Assembly (NCBI GenBank): GCA_035499655.1
Contig: DATJYL010000216.1
Span: 1-53,045 of the forward strand
Direction: 5' to 3'
Source: Pirellulales bacterium
GTDB lineage: Bacteria; Planctomycetota; Planctomycetia; Pirellulales; JADZDJ01
Length of the DNA: 53,045 nucleotides
Under the pieces are notes generated by a model that ran no database searches, had not been told where the DNA came from, and saw only the letters and a program-made list of their open reading frames with translations. Positions 1 through 7,688 of the stretch are shown one piece after another; position 1 is the first letter of the stretch; each line of letters begins with the position of its first letter. A program made the translations under genes and the position numbers.

Positions 1-237
1 GCCGCTGGTGGGCAAGTCCTTGGGCGGATTCAGCGGCCCAGGCTGTCCGTCGGCGCCCAGCAGCGGCCACAGCCGGACCAGCGACGGATTCTGCTCCACG
101 CTGGGCGCATCATCGAACACCAACGGCGAACCCATCGCCCGACCATACACCCACCACAACACGACGCCCAGCACGATTACGGCTACCCAGGAAAAAATCG
201 CATCTTTTCGCTGGAGAGGATGATTCTTGGTCAGCAT
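1..237 (-). CDS. N-terminus of a membrane protein (truncated by the window edge)
   Basis: A 79-codon open frame starts at an ATG at 237 on the minus strand and runs off the left end without a stop. Residues 1-12 are polar and basic. Residues 13-31 form a strongly hydrophobic segment rich in V, I, L and W. A short motif (SPLVFDD, residues 37-43) and a Pro-rich stretch follow. An FDD-type motif just after the first membrane helix, followed by a 'xQNPSL' stretch, resembles the N-terminus of large bacterial TPR/glycosyltransferase-like membrane proteins. That family resemblance is from memory and only the N-terminus is present, so function is left open. The gene probably has its own promoter in the 60-bp gap separating it from the carbonic anhydrase stop. 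Confidence 0.6.
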   Translation of the reverse strand, partial: MLTKNHPLQRKDAIFSWVAVIVLGVVLWWVYGRAMGSPLVFDDAPSVEQNPSLVRLWPLLGADGQPGPLNPPKDLPTSG

Positions 238-302
238 CGAGAATTGGCTGCTCGTGTGCAAAGTGCCCCGGCGGAAGCTCCTCGGCACTTTCTCACCGAC
301 GT

Positions 303-980
303 TTAAATCGACGCCATGTCTAGGCGCGGCGGCGTGGTCGATTCAGGCGCGTGCTCTCGGAGCGAAACAAATTGGCCCGCGTCCGGGCTGAAGCCGAATA
401 CTTCACCCGTTTCTAGCTTGTACACCCAACCGTAAATTTGCAAATCGCCCCGTGCCATGCGCACGGCCACCGCGGGATGGGTGCGCAAGTTCTCCAATTG
501 GCACAGCACATTTTCCTGAACGGCGACGTTCAATTTCGCATCTTCTGGCAATTCGGTGTAATTTTCCTGAACAATCCGCCGGGCGCTTTCCGCGTTGGCC
601 AGCCAGCCGCGGACGCTTGGCATGCGCGATAAACCGTCCAGGTTCAGCAACCCTTGAACTGCACCGCAACGAGAATGGCCGCAGACAATAATGAATTCCA
701 CCTTCAACTGGGTGGCCGCATATTCAATGGCCGCGGCTGCCGCGCCGTCGGCGGTATGCGGCGTAAACGGCGGAACAATGTTGCCGATGTTTCGCAAAAT
801 GAACAATTCCCCCGGCTTCGTCTGTGTGATTAAATTGGGGTTCACCCGCGAATCCGCGCAGGTAATGAACAGGCCTGGCGGACTCTGGGTTTCCGCCAGA
901 CGCTCGAAAAACTTGCGTTGATTGGCAAACACGTTGTTTTGAAACTGATGGACGCCGGCCACCAGCCGATGCAATTCCAT
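303..980 (-). CDS. Beta-class carbonic anhydrase
   Basis: This cytosolic zinc enzyme interconverts CO2 and bicarbonate. The zinc-ligand pattern of beta-carbonic anhydrases is complete: C41-A-D43-S-R45 and H102-S-R-C105 (within CGHSRCGA), with the conserved RNIGN stretch around residue 63. The 225-residue length fits the family. The frame stays open to 1094, but I chose the ATG at 980 because a GAGG lies 8 bases upstream and the conserved fold begins right after it; the upstream 38 codons look unlike any family N-terminus. It is a single gene. No bicarbonate transporter (SulP) is adjacent, so a link to transport is not supported here. Confidence 0.93.
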   Translation of the reverse strand: MELHRLVAGVHQFQNNVFANQRKFFERLAETQSPPGLFITCADSRVNPNLITQTKPGELFILRNIGNIVPPFTPHTADGAAAAAIEYAATQLKVEFIIVCGHSRCGAVQGLLNLDGLSRMPSVRGWLANAESARRIVQENYTELPEDAKLNVAVQENVLCQLENLRTHPAVAVRMARGDLQIYGWVYKLETGEVFGFSPDAGQFVSLREHAPESTTPPRLDMASI

Positions 981-1396
981 AGCGAATACCTCAGCGGGAA
1001 GATTTCTGAAAGGATGATTTTCAAATCGGTCAGGCTGATTCCGGCCAAAGCGCCGTCCACGGTGTGCAAAATCATGAACGAACGAGCACGGCAATTTATT
1101 ATCGCTGAAATTTAGATTAAAGCGAAGAGGCCTTTACGAATGGTAGTGGGCCAATTTGAACATAGCCCGACTGTGTCAGTCGGGAAAAGCGGCTGTCGGA
1201 ATTTCAAATTGTCCCACCACCTTACGAATCTCTCCATGAGCGGCGGCTCACACTATACGATTCCCGCTTCTGCTATGATGGGCGAAATGTTCATGATTTG
1301 TTCTATGTGCATACACCGGTCAGCACCTATCATCTCATACTACGGCTCACAGGCCGTTCAAACCGCTGGCCATTCTGGCGCCGGCAAAAGATAAAG
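981..1396. other. Intergenic region between divergent genes, carrying the 80-bp mobile element
   Basis: This 416-bp gap separates the carbonic anhydrase (minus) from the oxidoreductase (plus). It should hold both promoters. I see only a weak minus-strand candidate: GATAAT (rc of ATTATC, 1099-1104), with a TTCGCT 17 bases upstream. The MITE copy at 1142-1221 sits in the middle. No convincing small gene is present. Confidence 0.5.
1142..1221 (+). mobile_element. 80-bp MITE-like palindromic element, copy A
   Basis: The ends are inverted repeats: bases 1142-1160 match the reverse complement of 1203-1221 at 17 of 19 positions. Inside is a second perfect hairpin, CCCGACTG-TGT-CAGTCGGG (1166-1184). 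An 8-bp direct repeat, TTACGAAT, flanks it at 1134-1141 and 1222-1229, as expected of a target-site duplication. An identical 79-base copy in reverse orientation lies at 51817-51895 with a different 8-bp duplication. The element has no coding capacity, so it would need a transposase in trans that makes 8-bp duplications. The family is not identified. Confidence 0.85.
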
Positions 1397-2554
1397 ATGC
1401 AATTCATGCCTCATGATAAACAACAAACGTCTCAAACTTGGCCGCAATCGCTGGCGATTGCCGGCGCTTGGGGGTACATCGGTCGTAAGTTTCTCGAAGC
1501 GTCACAACAGCTTGGCCTCCAGCCCAGCGTTTTCGATCCAGGACCCGCTCCCGCCGACATACCCACCGATCAATACCGCCGAATCATTGAAGAAGAAGCA
1601 TTCTATCGTCAGCCCGCTGATTTATTTCATCTGGCTTTGCCCCCCGACGCGCGGCAGCGAGGATTGGATATTTTGCTTAGGCGGAGCCGCAGCGGACCCC
1701 TGGCCATCTTGAACGAAAAGCCAATGGTCGCGCCGGAGCATCCCCAACATGGTCGGCAGCTCATCAAGGCTGTCGACCACAGCGGGGCCCTGATGTTGTT
1801 CGATTTTCTGGAGTTGTACAGTCCGTTGACGGAAATAGTTCTCGGTCATTTATCAAAATTTCGCGAAGTGACCATCCATTCGTTCGATATGCTGCGCTCC
1901 AAAGATCGGGAAGATATTGCCAACTTGCGCAACTACAAACGCATGACGCCGATTCAATTCCAGGAATCGGTACATTGCCTCGCGTGGATTTTATTTTTCC
2001 TTGCTCGGTTGCGCGGCGGCCTGGCGGCAGCCCTGGACGGCGGTCTTAAAATCACCGCCGAATCGGAACCATACTCCCCGCCAAATCCGCAAGATTATCC
2101 CTACGTGGTTGATGGCCGATGTGTGTGGCAACTGCAGTGTGGTGAAACTTCTGTGACGGCGCGCACCGATTTCAAACGCCACGCCCCCTGGACCAAACGG
2201 CGTGTCGCGCGAGGTATCGCCGATGGTCAACCATTCGAAATCGAAGCGGAATATCTGGAGGGAAAAAAGCGGCTGCTGATCAATGGCGTCGACCAGCAGG
2301 TCGATCCGCGAGCCAATTCTTACGCGCAAGTGATCAGCACTTTCGCGCGTTGGCGCGGGAAATTAAGTCGCGAAGAACTGCTCGCCGGCGTGTACCCCAA
2401 CCCGCGCTTTGCACAGGTTACGTATCAGTTATCAAGCGCTCTATGGCGCGCCGGGTTCGATCGGCGGCCCCTCCAATTCAAGAGTCTTCAATCGCTGTTG
2501 GATTTTGACGCCGGTTTCGCCGCCGCGGTGCCCTGGCTGGGACGATATGGATGA
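1397..2554 (+). CDS. Gfo/Idh/MocA-like NAD(P)-dependent oxidoreductase
   Basis: The predicted 385-residue protein begins with a Rossmann nucleotide-binding loop (GAWGYIG, residues 23-29). It then has the family's E-K-P motif (N-EKP-M, residues 107-109), in which the Lys acts in hydride-transfer catalysis in characterised members. An alpha/beta C-terminal domain follows, as in sugar and inositol dehydrogenases. The substrate is unknown. The second half contains a long HCLAWILFF helix and a WQLQCGETSV strand. The ATG at 1397 is used; a second ATG at 1406 is equally possible and neither has a clear ribosome-binding site, while the frame upstream of 1397 is Arg/Trp-rich and unconvincing. It converges on the sugar kinase at 2611, so a carbohydrate role would be reasonable but is inference. 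Confidence 0.75.
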   Translation: MQFMPHDKQQTSQTWPQSLAIAGAWGYIGRKFLEASQQLGLQPSVFDPGPAPADIPTDQYRRIIEEEAFYRQPADLFHLALPPDARQRGLDILLRRSRSGPLAILNEKPMVAPEHPQHGRQLIKAVDHSGALMLFDFLELYSPLTEIVLGHLSKFREVTIHSFDMLRSKDREDIANLRNYKRMTPIQFQESVHCLAWILFFLARLRGGLAAALDGGLKITAESEPYSPPNPQDYPYVVDGRCVWQLQCGETSVTARTDFKRHAPWTKRRVARGIADGQPFEIEAEYLEGKKRLLINGVDQQVDPRANSYAQVISTFARWRGKLSREELLAGVYPNPRFAQVTYQLSSALWRAGFDRRPLQFKSLQSLLDFDAGFAAAVPWLGRYG

Positions 2555-2592
2555 GAAGAAGTCGATAGCTCCAGCGACAGCCTAACCCTTTT

Positions 2593-2615
2593 TGTGACAC
2601 TTTTTTTCTGTCACA
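2593..2615. terminator. Hairpin between convergent genes, possible bidirectional terminator
   Basis: The arms TGTGACA (2593-2599) and TGTCACA (2609-2615) are perfectly complementary around a T-rich loop (2600-2608). A T-run precedes the 5' arm. The hairpin overlaps the kinase stop codon (2611-2613) and lies 39 bases after the oxidoreductase stop. The U-tract is in the loop rather than 3' of the stem, so the terminator call is weak. Confidence 0.3.
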
Positions 2616-3786
2616 CGATCCGCGCCCCGTCGTCCGATTGGCATAACAGGACGCCGGCATGCGGCGCTAATTCTGGAATCGTCTCCTTGTATTTACGCTC
2701 CACGTGCCTCGCGATATCTTCGGCCGTCGTACGGTCGACCAACGCCACGCAGCATCCGCGAAAGCCTGCTCCGCTGAACCGTGCGCCGTATACCCCCGGA
2801 GTGGAAATCAGGAGTTCGTAGAGTGTAACCAGCGGCGGCGCGCCACACTCGTAATTGTGGATGGAGCTGGCGCACGATTGCGTCATCAATCGGCCGAATT
2901 CCACCAAGTTGCCGGCCTGCCAGGCCTTGATGCCCTGTGCCACCCGAGCAATTTCGGTGAAAAAATGCTCCGCTCGTCGGCTTTCTGCACCGCTCAAGTG
3001 GTGTTTGTGCTGGGCATATTCCTCGGGCGAAATATTCCCCAATTGAGGCGGCATTCTAGGGCGCCCTAAAGCTTCTAGGAGTATCCGGGCCGCCGCAGCG
3101 CACTCGTCAACTCGGCGATTGTAGTCCGTAGTTACAAGCGATTTGGTCAATCCGGAGAATGCCAGCAAAATGGCAAAGGGCGCCATATTCTTTGCCGATG
3201 CCAATAATTCGTGTTGCTGGGTGCGGCAGTCGATACACGTTAGTTTTCCGCGGCGCGAAAGTAAAATCGCCGCCTGATCGAGAATCCCGTTCCGCAGACC
3301 GAGATACTCGTTCTCAATTTTTTGATCCAGTAAAATATTGTCGTGCCGAGAAACACCCAGGCCGTTCACTGCTTCGAGCGCCATCAGGCAAGCCACGCCA
3401 AACGCGGCGGAAGAACTTAATCCCCCTTCCGAAAGCGAGCCGGCCGTAACACCCACGATCCCCTTTCGCAATGCATGCTTCTCAGAAAGGGCCTTCACAG
3501 CACCTCGCACATAATTGCCCCAGTCGCCCGGCTGTTTGCCCGGCACACGGTCAAGCGGAAATCGTACTTCGCCGGGAAACGACAAGCTGGTCATTCGGAT
3601 TTCATGATTTTGTGATGGGGCAAAGGCTAGATTTACCGCCCGGTCGATGGTCATTGCCGTCACCCGCCCCAGCTGGTGATCGACGTGGGCTCCCAAGGGA
3701 CAAATGCGATACGGTGCGACCACCACGCGCACGTCAGCGGGAGCCAGGCCATACTGGGACACGACCTGTTTTCGAACGGCTTCCAT
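2611..3786 (-). CDS. GHMP sugar kinase, galactokinase family (resembles galacturonokinase)
   Basis: The enzyme is predicted to phosphorylate a galactose-type sugar at C1 using ATP in the cytosol. Three GHMP signatures are present: the sugar-binding motif PYRICPLGAHVDHQ (residues 25-38), the phosphate loop GGLSSSA (121-127) and the C-terminal RFSGAGFRG motif. The first motif has ICPLGAHVDHQ where classical GalK has N-x-x-GEHTDY; as I remember it, plant D-galacturonate kinases carry nearly the same variant. Galacturonate may therefore be the substrate (inference). The ATG at 3786 gives 391 residues, normal for the family. A TTG at 3885 would add 33 poorly ordered residues and has a GAGGGG only 2-4 bases upstream, so the longer start cannot be excluded. 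Confidence 0.85.
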   Translation of the reverse strand: MEAVRKQVVSQYGLAPADVRVVVAPYRICPLGAHVDHQLGRVTAMTIDRAVNLAFAPSQNHEIRMTSLSFPGEVRFPLDRVPGKQPGDWGNYVRGAVKALSEKHALRKGIVGVTAGSLSEGGLSSSAAFGVACLMALEAVNGLGVSRHDNILLDQKIENEYLGLRNGILDQAAILLSRRGKLTCIDCRTQQHELLASAKNMAPFAILLAFSGLTKSLVTTDYNRRVDECAAAARILLEALGRPRMPPQLGNISPEEYAQHKHHLSGAESRRAEHFFTEIARVAQGIKAWQAGNLVEFGRLMTQSCASSIHNYECGAPPLVTLYELLISTPGVYGARFSGAGFRGCCVALVDRTTAEDIARHVERKYKETIPELAPHAGVLLCQSDDGARIV

Positions 3787-3969
3787 AGTCGGCGTTTCGA
3801 ACACGATTGCAGCTCCACGATCTCGCCAGCCCGAACCCCCGGCCGCGACTTTTCCCAATTTTTTATTTCGTGGGGTGCTTGCCAAAACCCCTCATCTGGC
3901 GTTAGCATTTCCCACTCACGGATGACCAAGTTTACAAATTGAGTCTATCCATTCTAACGGGGTGTCACG

Positions 3970-4458
3970 ATGAAAAGGAGATTCTGTGTAGGTTCTTTGT
4001 TGTGTTTAGTTTTGACTTTTCCAGTCATTTTGCGTGGAGCCGACGATCAGTCGAATAAAGCGACTGACGCGAAGCAGACGGCTAATGCGCCGGCCACTGC
4101 GACCGCGGCTCCTGCTGCCGCTGCTGCGACAGATTCCACTTCCGCCACCGACGACGCGAAAGCCAAAGGTCGTTTGCCCAGCGGGTGGGGAAAGCTTGGG
4201 ATCACCGATGCGCAAAAGCAATCCATCTACAAGGTTGAAGCTTCGTATGAGACGAAGATCGAATCGCTGCGCAAGCAGTTGTCCGATCTGGAAACCCAGC
4301 GCGATGCCGACATCCGCAACTTGCTGACCGACGCGCAACACAAGCAACTTGATGATGCGGCCAGCGCCAAATCCGCTAAAAAGGCCGCTGCCGCGGACGC
4401 CAAGAATAATGCGGCTGCCGCCAATGCCAATAAAACTTCGATGAACGATGCCAAATAG
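3970..4458 (+). CDS. Small secreted, Ala-rich protein with a Spy/CpxP-like helical core
   Basis: A 162-residue protein begins with a clear signal peptide (MKRR, hydrophobic to about residue 20, then RGADDQ). An Ala/Thr low-complexity linker (residues 25-58) precedes a charged helical stretch, LGITDAQKQSIYKVEASYE through LLTDAQHKQLDD (about 75-130). The tail is Ala/Lys/Asn-rich. The two 'LTDAQ/ITDAQ' phrases bracketing a helical hairpin recall the LTxxQ motif of Spy/CpxP periplasmic chaperones. I see this only as a pattern match. It is not obviously operonic. A structured-RNA candidate and palindromes lie downstream. Confidence 0.7.
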   Translation: MKRRFCVGSLLCLVLTFPVILRGADDQSNKATDAKQTANAPATATAAPAAAAATDSTSATDDAKAKGRLPSGWGKLGITDAQKQSIYKVEASYETKIESLRKQLSDLETQRDADIRNLLTDAQHKQLDDAASAKSAKKAAAADAKNNAAAANANKTSMNDAK

Positions 4459-4578
4459 CGGCGCTCTGGGCGTTTTTGAAGGGTTGTCAGGAGTTGCTGC
4501 ATTTTAGCTGTGATTGGATGGGTCAGGCCAACAGGCAGGACTTATTTTCGGGTCGTTGCCTCTTTTGAAAATTGGAGC

Positions 4579-4657
4579 GGTCCCGGCGCGTCGGGATCCC
4601 CAGACGCCCGCAGTTTTCTCGAAGTAAAACGGCTGAGGACCCCGGCGCGCCGGGGTC
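4579..4657. repeat. Pair of GC-rich palindromes sharing a CCCGGCGCG core
   Basis: The second palindrome is perfect over 20 bp (GACCCCGGCG/CGCCGGGGTC, 4638-4657). The first (4579-4599) is imperfect around the same CCCGGCGCG core. Between them a small GTTTT/AAAAC hairpin is possible (4613-4630). The arrangement resembles REP-type interspersed palindromes. No flanking target duplication is visible. Confidence 0.6.
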
Positions 4658-4711
4658 ACTGCATCGTTTTGATTCAAATTAGGCGACGACCTTGGCTTGC
4701 TATCAGCATCC

Positions 4712-4885
4712 GATCAAGATATAGTTTTGAATATCGGGATTTGCGGCCGCTTGCAGCCTTCAGAACTGCTAAAGTGCCATCGCGTGGTTGGTTTTCAGTT
4801 GGCTCATAGGAGCCGCTGCCGCGATTTAGCTTGATCAGAAACCCTGAAGCCGCTCTTGGCCCGTTGAGCCCAGAGCGGCTTTTTT
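4712..4885 (+). ncRNA. Candidate structured RNA ending in an intrinsic terminator
   Basis: Several complementary segments nest in this gap. GATCAAG (4712-4718) pairs with CTTGATC (4830-4836). TTGCGGCCGC (4741-4750) pairs with GCTGCCGCGA (4815-4824) with one mismatch. GGCTC-ATAG-GAGCC (4801-4814) forms a closed hairpin. A terminator follows at once. The layout is what a stand-alone small RNA or a leader element of the downstream sulfur-amino-acid operon would show. I find no match to the SAM riboswitch cores I know, and no good promoter. This is a structural reading only. Confidence 0.28.
4847..4885 (+). terminator. Rho-independent terminator
   Basis: A perfect 10-bp stem (AAGCCGCTCT at 4847-4856 with AGAGCGGCTT at 4872-4881) can be extended inward by GGC/GCC. 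A run of six T (4880-4885) follows the stem. It lies 84 bases before the start of the next gene, so it terminates either the transcript from 3970 or the RNA candidate just upstream, or acts as an attenuator for the operon beginning at 4969. Confidence 0.75.
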
Positions 4886-4968
4886 GTTTGATGCGTCCAG
4901 CTGCTTCCCGGTGTGAGATTATTTTTCCACTTTCGTACGGGAGCGCGCGTTTGTCGCAGCGAAAAAAA

Positions 4969-6294
4969 ATGAGTGCCAAGCCACACGCCAAAAGTCATCT
5001 GACCGAAAACTTGCCCAAGGCCAAGCCGGGCAATCCTGCCCCGCCCAACCACCGAAAAAACGGCGCACCGGCGGCGAAGCCGGCCGCTGCAAATGCTCAT
5101 TCCGAACCGAATCCCGCGGACGCCTCGCCCGGTTCTTCAACTTTGGCGGTCCACGCCGGCGAAGATCGGCAAAAGGTGGCTCACTCGATTACCGATCCAA
5201 TTTTTGTCGCTTCAACGTATACCTTCGCCGACACGCAATCGGTCATCAATTACATCGAGCAAAAACAACCCCGCGAGGAATACGGTCGCTATGGCAATCC
5301 CAGCGAGCGCGTCGTGGAGCGCAAATTGGCTGCTCTGGAAGGAGGCGAATCGGCGCTGCTGTTTTCCAGCGGCATGTCGGCGCTGGTGGCGCTGCTGTTG
5401 ACCAAGCTCAACTCCGGCGATGAAGTGGTTTTTTTTGACGAATGCTACCATCGCAGTCGCGAATTTTGCAGCAAACATCTGTCCCGCTTCGGAGTCACCA
5501 CACGCCAGGTCCCTGCCTGCAATTATGCGGCGATGGAAGCCGCCATCACGCCGCACACCAAATTATTGATCAGCGAATCCCCCACGAACCCGCACCTGAG
5601 CGTGGTCGATTTGGATCGTTTTGCCGAGTTGGGTAGTCGCCACAACGTGGAAACGCTGATCGATGCCACGTTGGGCACCCCCTTTAATATCCGGCCGTTG
5701 GTTGCGGGCATCGATTACGTACTGCATTCCGCCACAAAATATCTGGGTGGCCACAACGACTTACTTGCCGGCGCGCTGGTTGGCACTGCCGAAAAACTGG
5801 AACCGGTCCGCAAGTTACGCGGCATTACCGGAGCCGTCAATTCGCCGCATAACGTCTATTTGTTGGAGCGTGGACTTAAAACGTTCGAGCTGCGCATGCA
5901 GCGGCATAATGAAAACGGGCTGGCCGTGGCGCAGTTTTTGGCTGCCCACCCGCGAATCGAAAAAGTTTTTTACCCCGGCCTGCCTTCGCACCCATATTAT
6001 GAGGTGGCCCAACGAACCATGCGCGGCTTCGGCGGCTTGGTGACGTTTTTGGTGCGCGATGCCGATTGGCAACAGACTGCCCGCATCGTCGATAGCGTGA
6101 AAATTCCGCGCATCGCTCCCAGCCTGGGCGGTGTGGAATCGCTCATTGAGCAGCCGCTGGTGATGAGCTACTTCGAATGCACCCCGGAAGAACGCCGGCA
6201 ATTTGGCATTCCTGATAATATGATCCGCGTGGCCTGCGGCATCGAAAACCCGGAAGATTTGGTCGCCGATTTGAAGCAAGCGCTGGAAAGATGA
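4969..6294 (+). CDS. Cystathionine gamma-synthase-like PLP enzyme (trans-sulfuration)
   Basis: This PLP enzyme of the Cys/Met metabolism family probably makes cystathionine (or a homoserine-derived thioether) from an activated homoserine and cysteine. The PLP lysine is K257 in HSATKYLGGHND. YGRYGNP (105-111), SSGMSA (133-138) and ESPTNP (203-208) are typical. The phrases YGRYGNP and GGHNDLLAG remind me of plant-type cystathionine gamma-synthases. An unusual Lys/Pro/Ala-rich, probably disordered N-terminal tail of about 55 residues precedes the catalytic domain. The ATG at 4969 is chosen because the frame upstream crosses a terminator; there is no good Shine-Dalgarno. It is co-transcribed with the paralogue 3 bases downstream. 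Confidence 0.88.
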   Translation: MSAKPHAKSHLTENLPKAKPGNPAPPNHRKNGAPAAKPAAANAHSEPNPADASPGSSTLAVHAGEDRQKVAHSITDPIFVASTYTFADTQSVINYIEQKQPREEYGRYGNPSERVVERKLAALEGGESALLFSSGMSALVALLLTKLNSGDEVVFFDECYHRSREFCSKHLSRFGVTTRQVPACNYAAMEAAITPHTKLLISESPTNPHLSVVDLDRFAELGSRHNVETLIDATLGTPFNIRPLVAGIDYVLHSATKYLGGHNDLLAGALVGTAEKLEPVRKLRGITGAVNSPHNVYLLERGLKTFELRMQRHNENGLAVAQFLAAHPRIEKVFYPGLPSHPYYEVAQRTMRGFGGLVTFLVRDADWQQTARIVDSVKIPRIAPSLGGVESLIEQPLVMSYFECTPEERRQFGIPDNMIRVACGIENPEDLVADLKQALER

Positions 6295-6297
6295 ACC

Positions 6298-7440
6298 ATG
6301 CACTTCCGCACCCGTGCGATCCATATCGGTAACCAGCCGGACCCACATACCGGCGCCGTCGTGCCGCCGATTCATGTTTCGTCCACCTTTGTGCAGCCGG
6401 GGGCCGGTGTCTGGGGGCAGTTCGATTATACCCGCAGTGGCAATCCAACTCGCAAAGCCTTAGAAACCACGCTAGCCGATTTAGAAGGCGGTACTGGCGC
6501 CTTGGCTTTTTCATCCGGGATGGCGGCAACGCACTGCGTGACTATGCTCCTTTCCGCCGGCGATCATATTGTCGCGGGTTCAGATATTTACGGTGGCACG
6601 TATCGTCTATTGCATAAAATTGTCAACCGGGCCGGCATTTCCGTGTCGCTGGTCAACACGACGAATTTGAAAGCCCTGGAAGCGGCCCTGACACCGAACA
6701 CCAAACTGTTGTGGATCGAGAGTCCCGGCAACCCGCTGCTTTCCATCACCGACATCGCCGCTTGCTCCGAAATTGCCAATCGACGCGGCCTGCTTTTGGG
6801 AGTTGACAATACGTTCGCCACCCCGGTCCTCACCCGACCGCTGGAATTGGGCGCCCATATCGTCATGCATTCCGCCACCAAATACGTTGGCGGCCACAGC
6901 GATTTGTTGGGCGGTGCTCTGGTGGTCCGGGAGAAAGAGCTGTTCGACCGGCTATACTTTATTCAAAATGCCACCGGTGCGGTGATGGGAACGTGGGAGG
7001 CGTTTCTTTGCTCTCGCGGATTGAAAACGCTGGAATTGCGGGTGCGCGAACAAAGTCGCACCGCACAACAACTCGCCGAGTGGCTTAGCCGGCATCCGAA
7101 AGTGAAACGTGTGTTGTATCCGGGGCTGCCCAGCAATTTGGGGCACGGCATCGCACAGCGCCAAATGCGCGGGGGATATGGGGCCATGCTCAGCTTTGAC
7201 CTGGGCGACAATTTCGCCGCCGCCAAGCGTGTGGCCGAATCGACGAAGTTGTTTCAGCTGGCCGTGAGTTTGGGGGCTGTCGAATCGCTGATCGAACAGC
7301 CGGCTTCCATGTCGCACGCCAGTTACGATGCCGCTGATCGCAAAGCGCACGGCATTTCCGATGGACTGGTGCGTGTTTCCGTCGGTTTGGAAGCGTTCGA
7401 AGACTTGCGCGACGATCTTGATCAGGCCCTGGCGACGTGA
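6298..7440 (+). CDS. Cystathionine gamma-lyase/beta-lyase-type PLP enzyme
   Basis: The 380-residue second enzyme of a two-gene operon starts 3 bases after the first. It has the full catalytic domain with no N-terminal tail: YTRSGNPTR (44-52), SSGMAA (72-77), ESPGNPLL (141-148) and the PLP lysine K195 in HSATKYVGGHSD. Sequence style (VDNTFATPVLTRPLELG) is that of bacterial cystathionine gamma-lyases and gamma-synthases. Substrate direction cannot be set from sequence alone. Paired with the upstream gene, it suggests that both arms of trans-sulfuration (Cys to Met and Met to Cys) may be covered in one transcript. A hairpin with a short T-run lies 135 bases downstream. Confidence 0.9.
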   Translation: MHFRTRAIHIGNQPDPHTGAVVPPIHVSSTFVQPGAGVWGQFDYTRSGNPTRKALETTLADLEGGTGALAFSSGMAATHCVTMLLSAGDHIVAGSDIYGGTYRLLHKIVNRAGISVSLVNTTNLKALEAALTPNTKLLWIESPGNPLLSITDIAACSEIANRRGLLLGVDNTFATPVLTRPLELGAHIVMHSATKYVGGHSDLLGGALVVREKELFDRLYFIQNATGAVMGTWEAFLCSRGLKTLELRVREQSRTAQQLAEWLSRHPKVKRVLYPGLPSNLGHGIAQRQMRGGYGAMLSFDLGDNFAAAKRVAESTKLFQLAVSLGAVESLIEQPASMSHASYDAADRKAHGISDGLVRVSVGLEAFEDLRDDLDQALAT

Positions 7441-7574
7441 ATCGTGCCCAGTCTGTCGTCTCGAGTCGCTCCTGGGGACTCGTCCATTTTCGCCGTGCTT
7501 TCGGCTAGCTGCGCTGGGTTTACGCCAAATCATAAAATCGCCTCGTCTTTGCCGTTTGACGCAACAGTTAAATT

Positions 7575-7606
7575 CTTCCGGTCGGGAAAACTTTTCCGGA
7601 AGTTTT
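7575..7606 (+). terminator. Probable terminator of the cystathionine operon
   Basis: CTTCCGG (7575-7581) pairs with CCGGAAG (7596-7602), with additional inner pairing GGAAAA/TTTTCC. Four T follow immediately. The tail is short, so confidence is moderate. Confidence 0.45.
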
Positions 7607-7688
7607 GCTTAGACAAACACCGATAAGACGCCTGCTATGTCTCTTAACAGGAATAGTTTGGGTAGTTTACGCATTTAAGGTATGTGAT

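Larger units (their letters stand above)
4459..4968. other. 510-bp intergenic region with palindromes and a terminator
   Basis: This gap lies between two plus-strand genes. It contains paired GC-rich palindromes (4579-4657), a set of long-range complementary segments (4712-4836) and a strong intrinsic terminator (4847-4885). I found no convincing protein gene. An open frame from 4831 reads through the terminator into the downstream enzyme and is judged an artefact. Confidence 0.6.

Noticed and set aside
3660-3929. An 89-codon minus-strand frame at the kinase 5' end with a natural-looking N-terminus
   Set aside because: Overlaps the GHMP kinase in another frame and loses protein-like character where the overlap begins; no ribosome-binding site.
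4712-4968. SAM or other known riboswitch before the cystathionine operon
   Set aside because: None of the conserved core sequences of the SAM riboswitches I know is present; kept only as an undefined structured RNA candidate.
4831-4968. Longer N-terminus of the cystathionine gamma-synthase-like enzyme
   Set aside because: It would have to be translated across an intrinsic terminator hairpin, and has no family resemblance.
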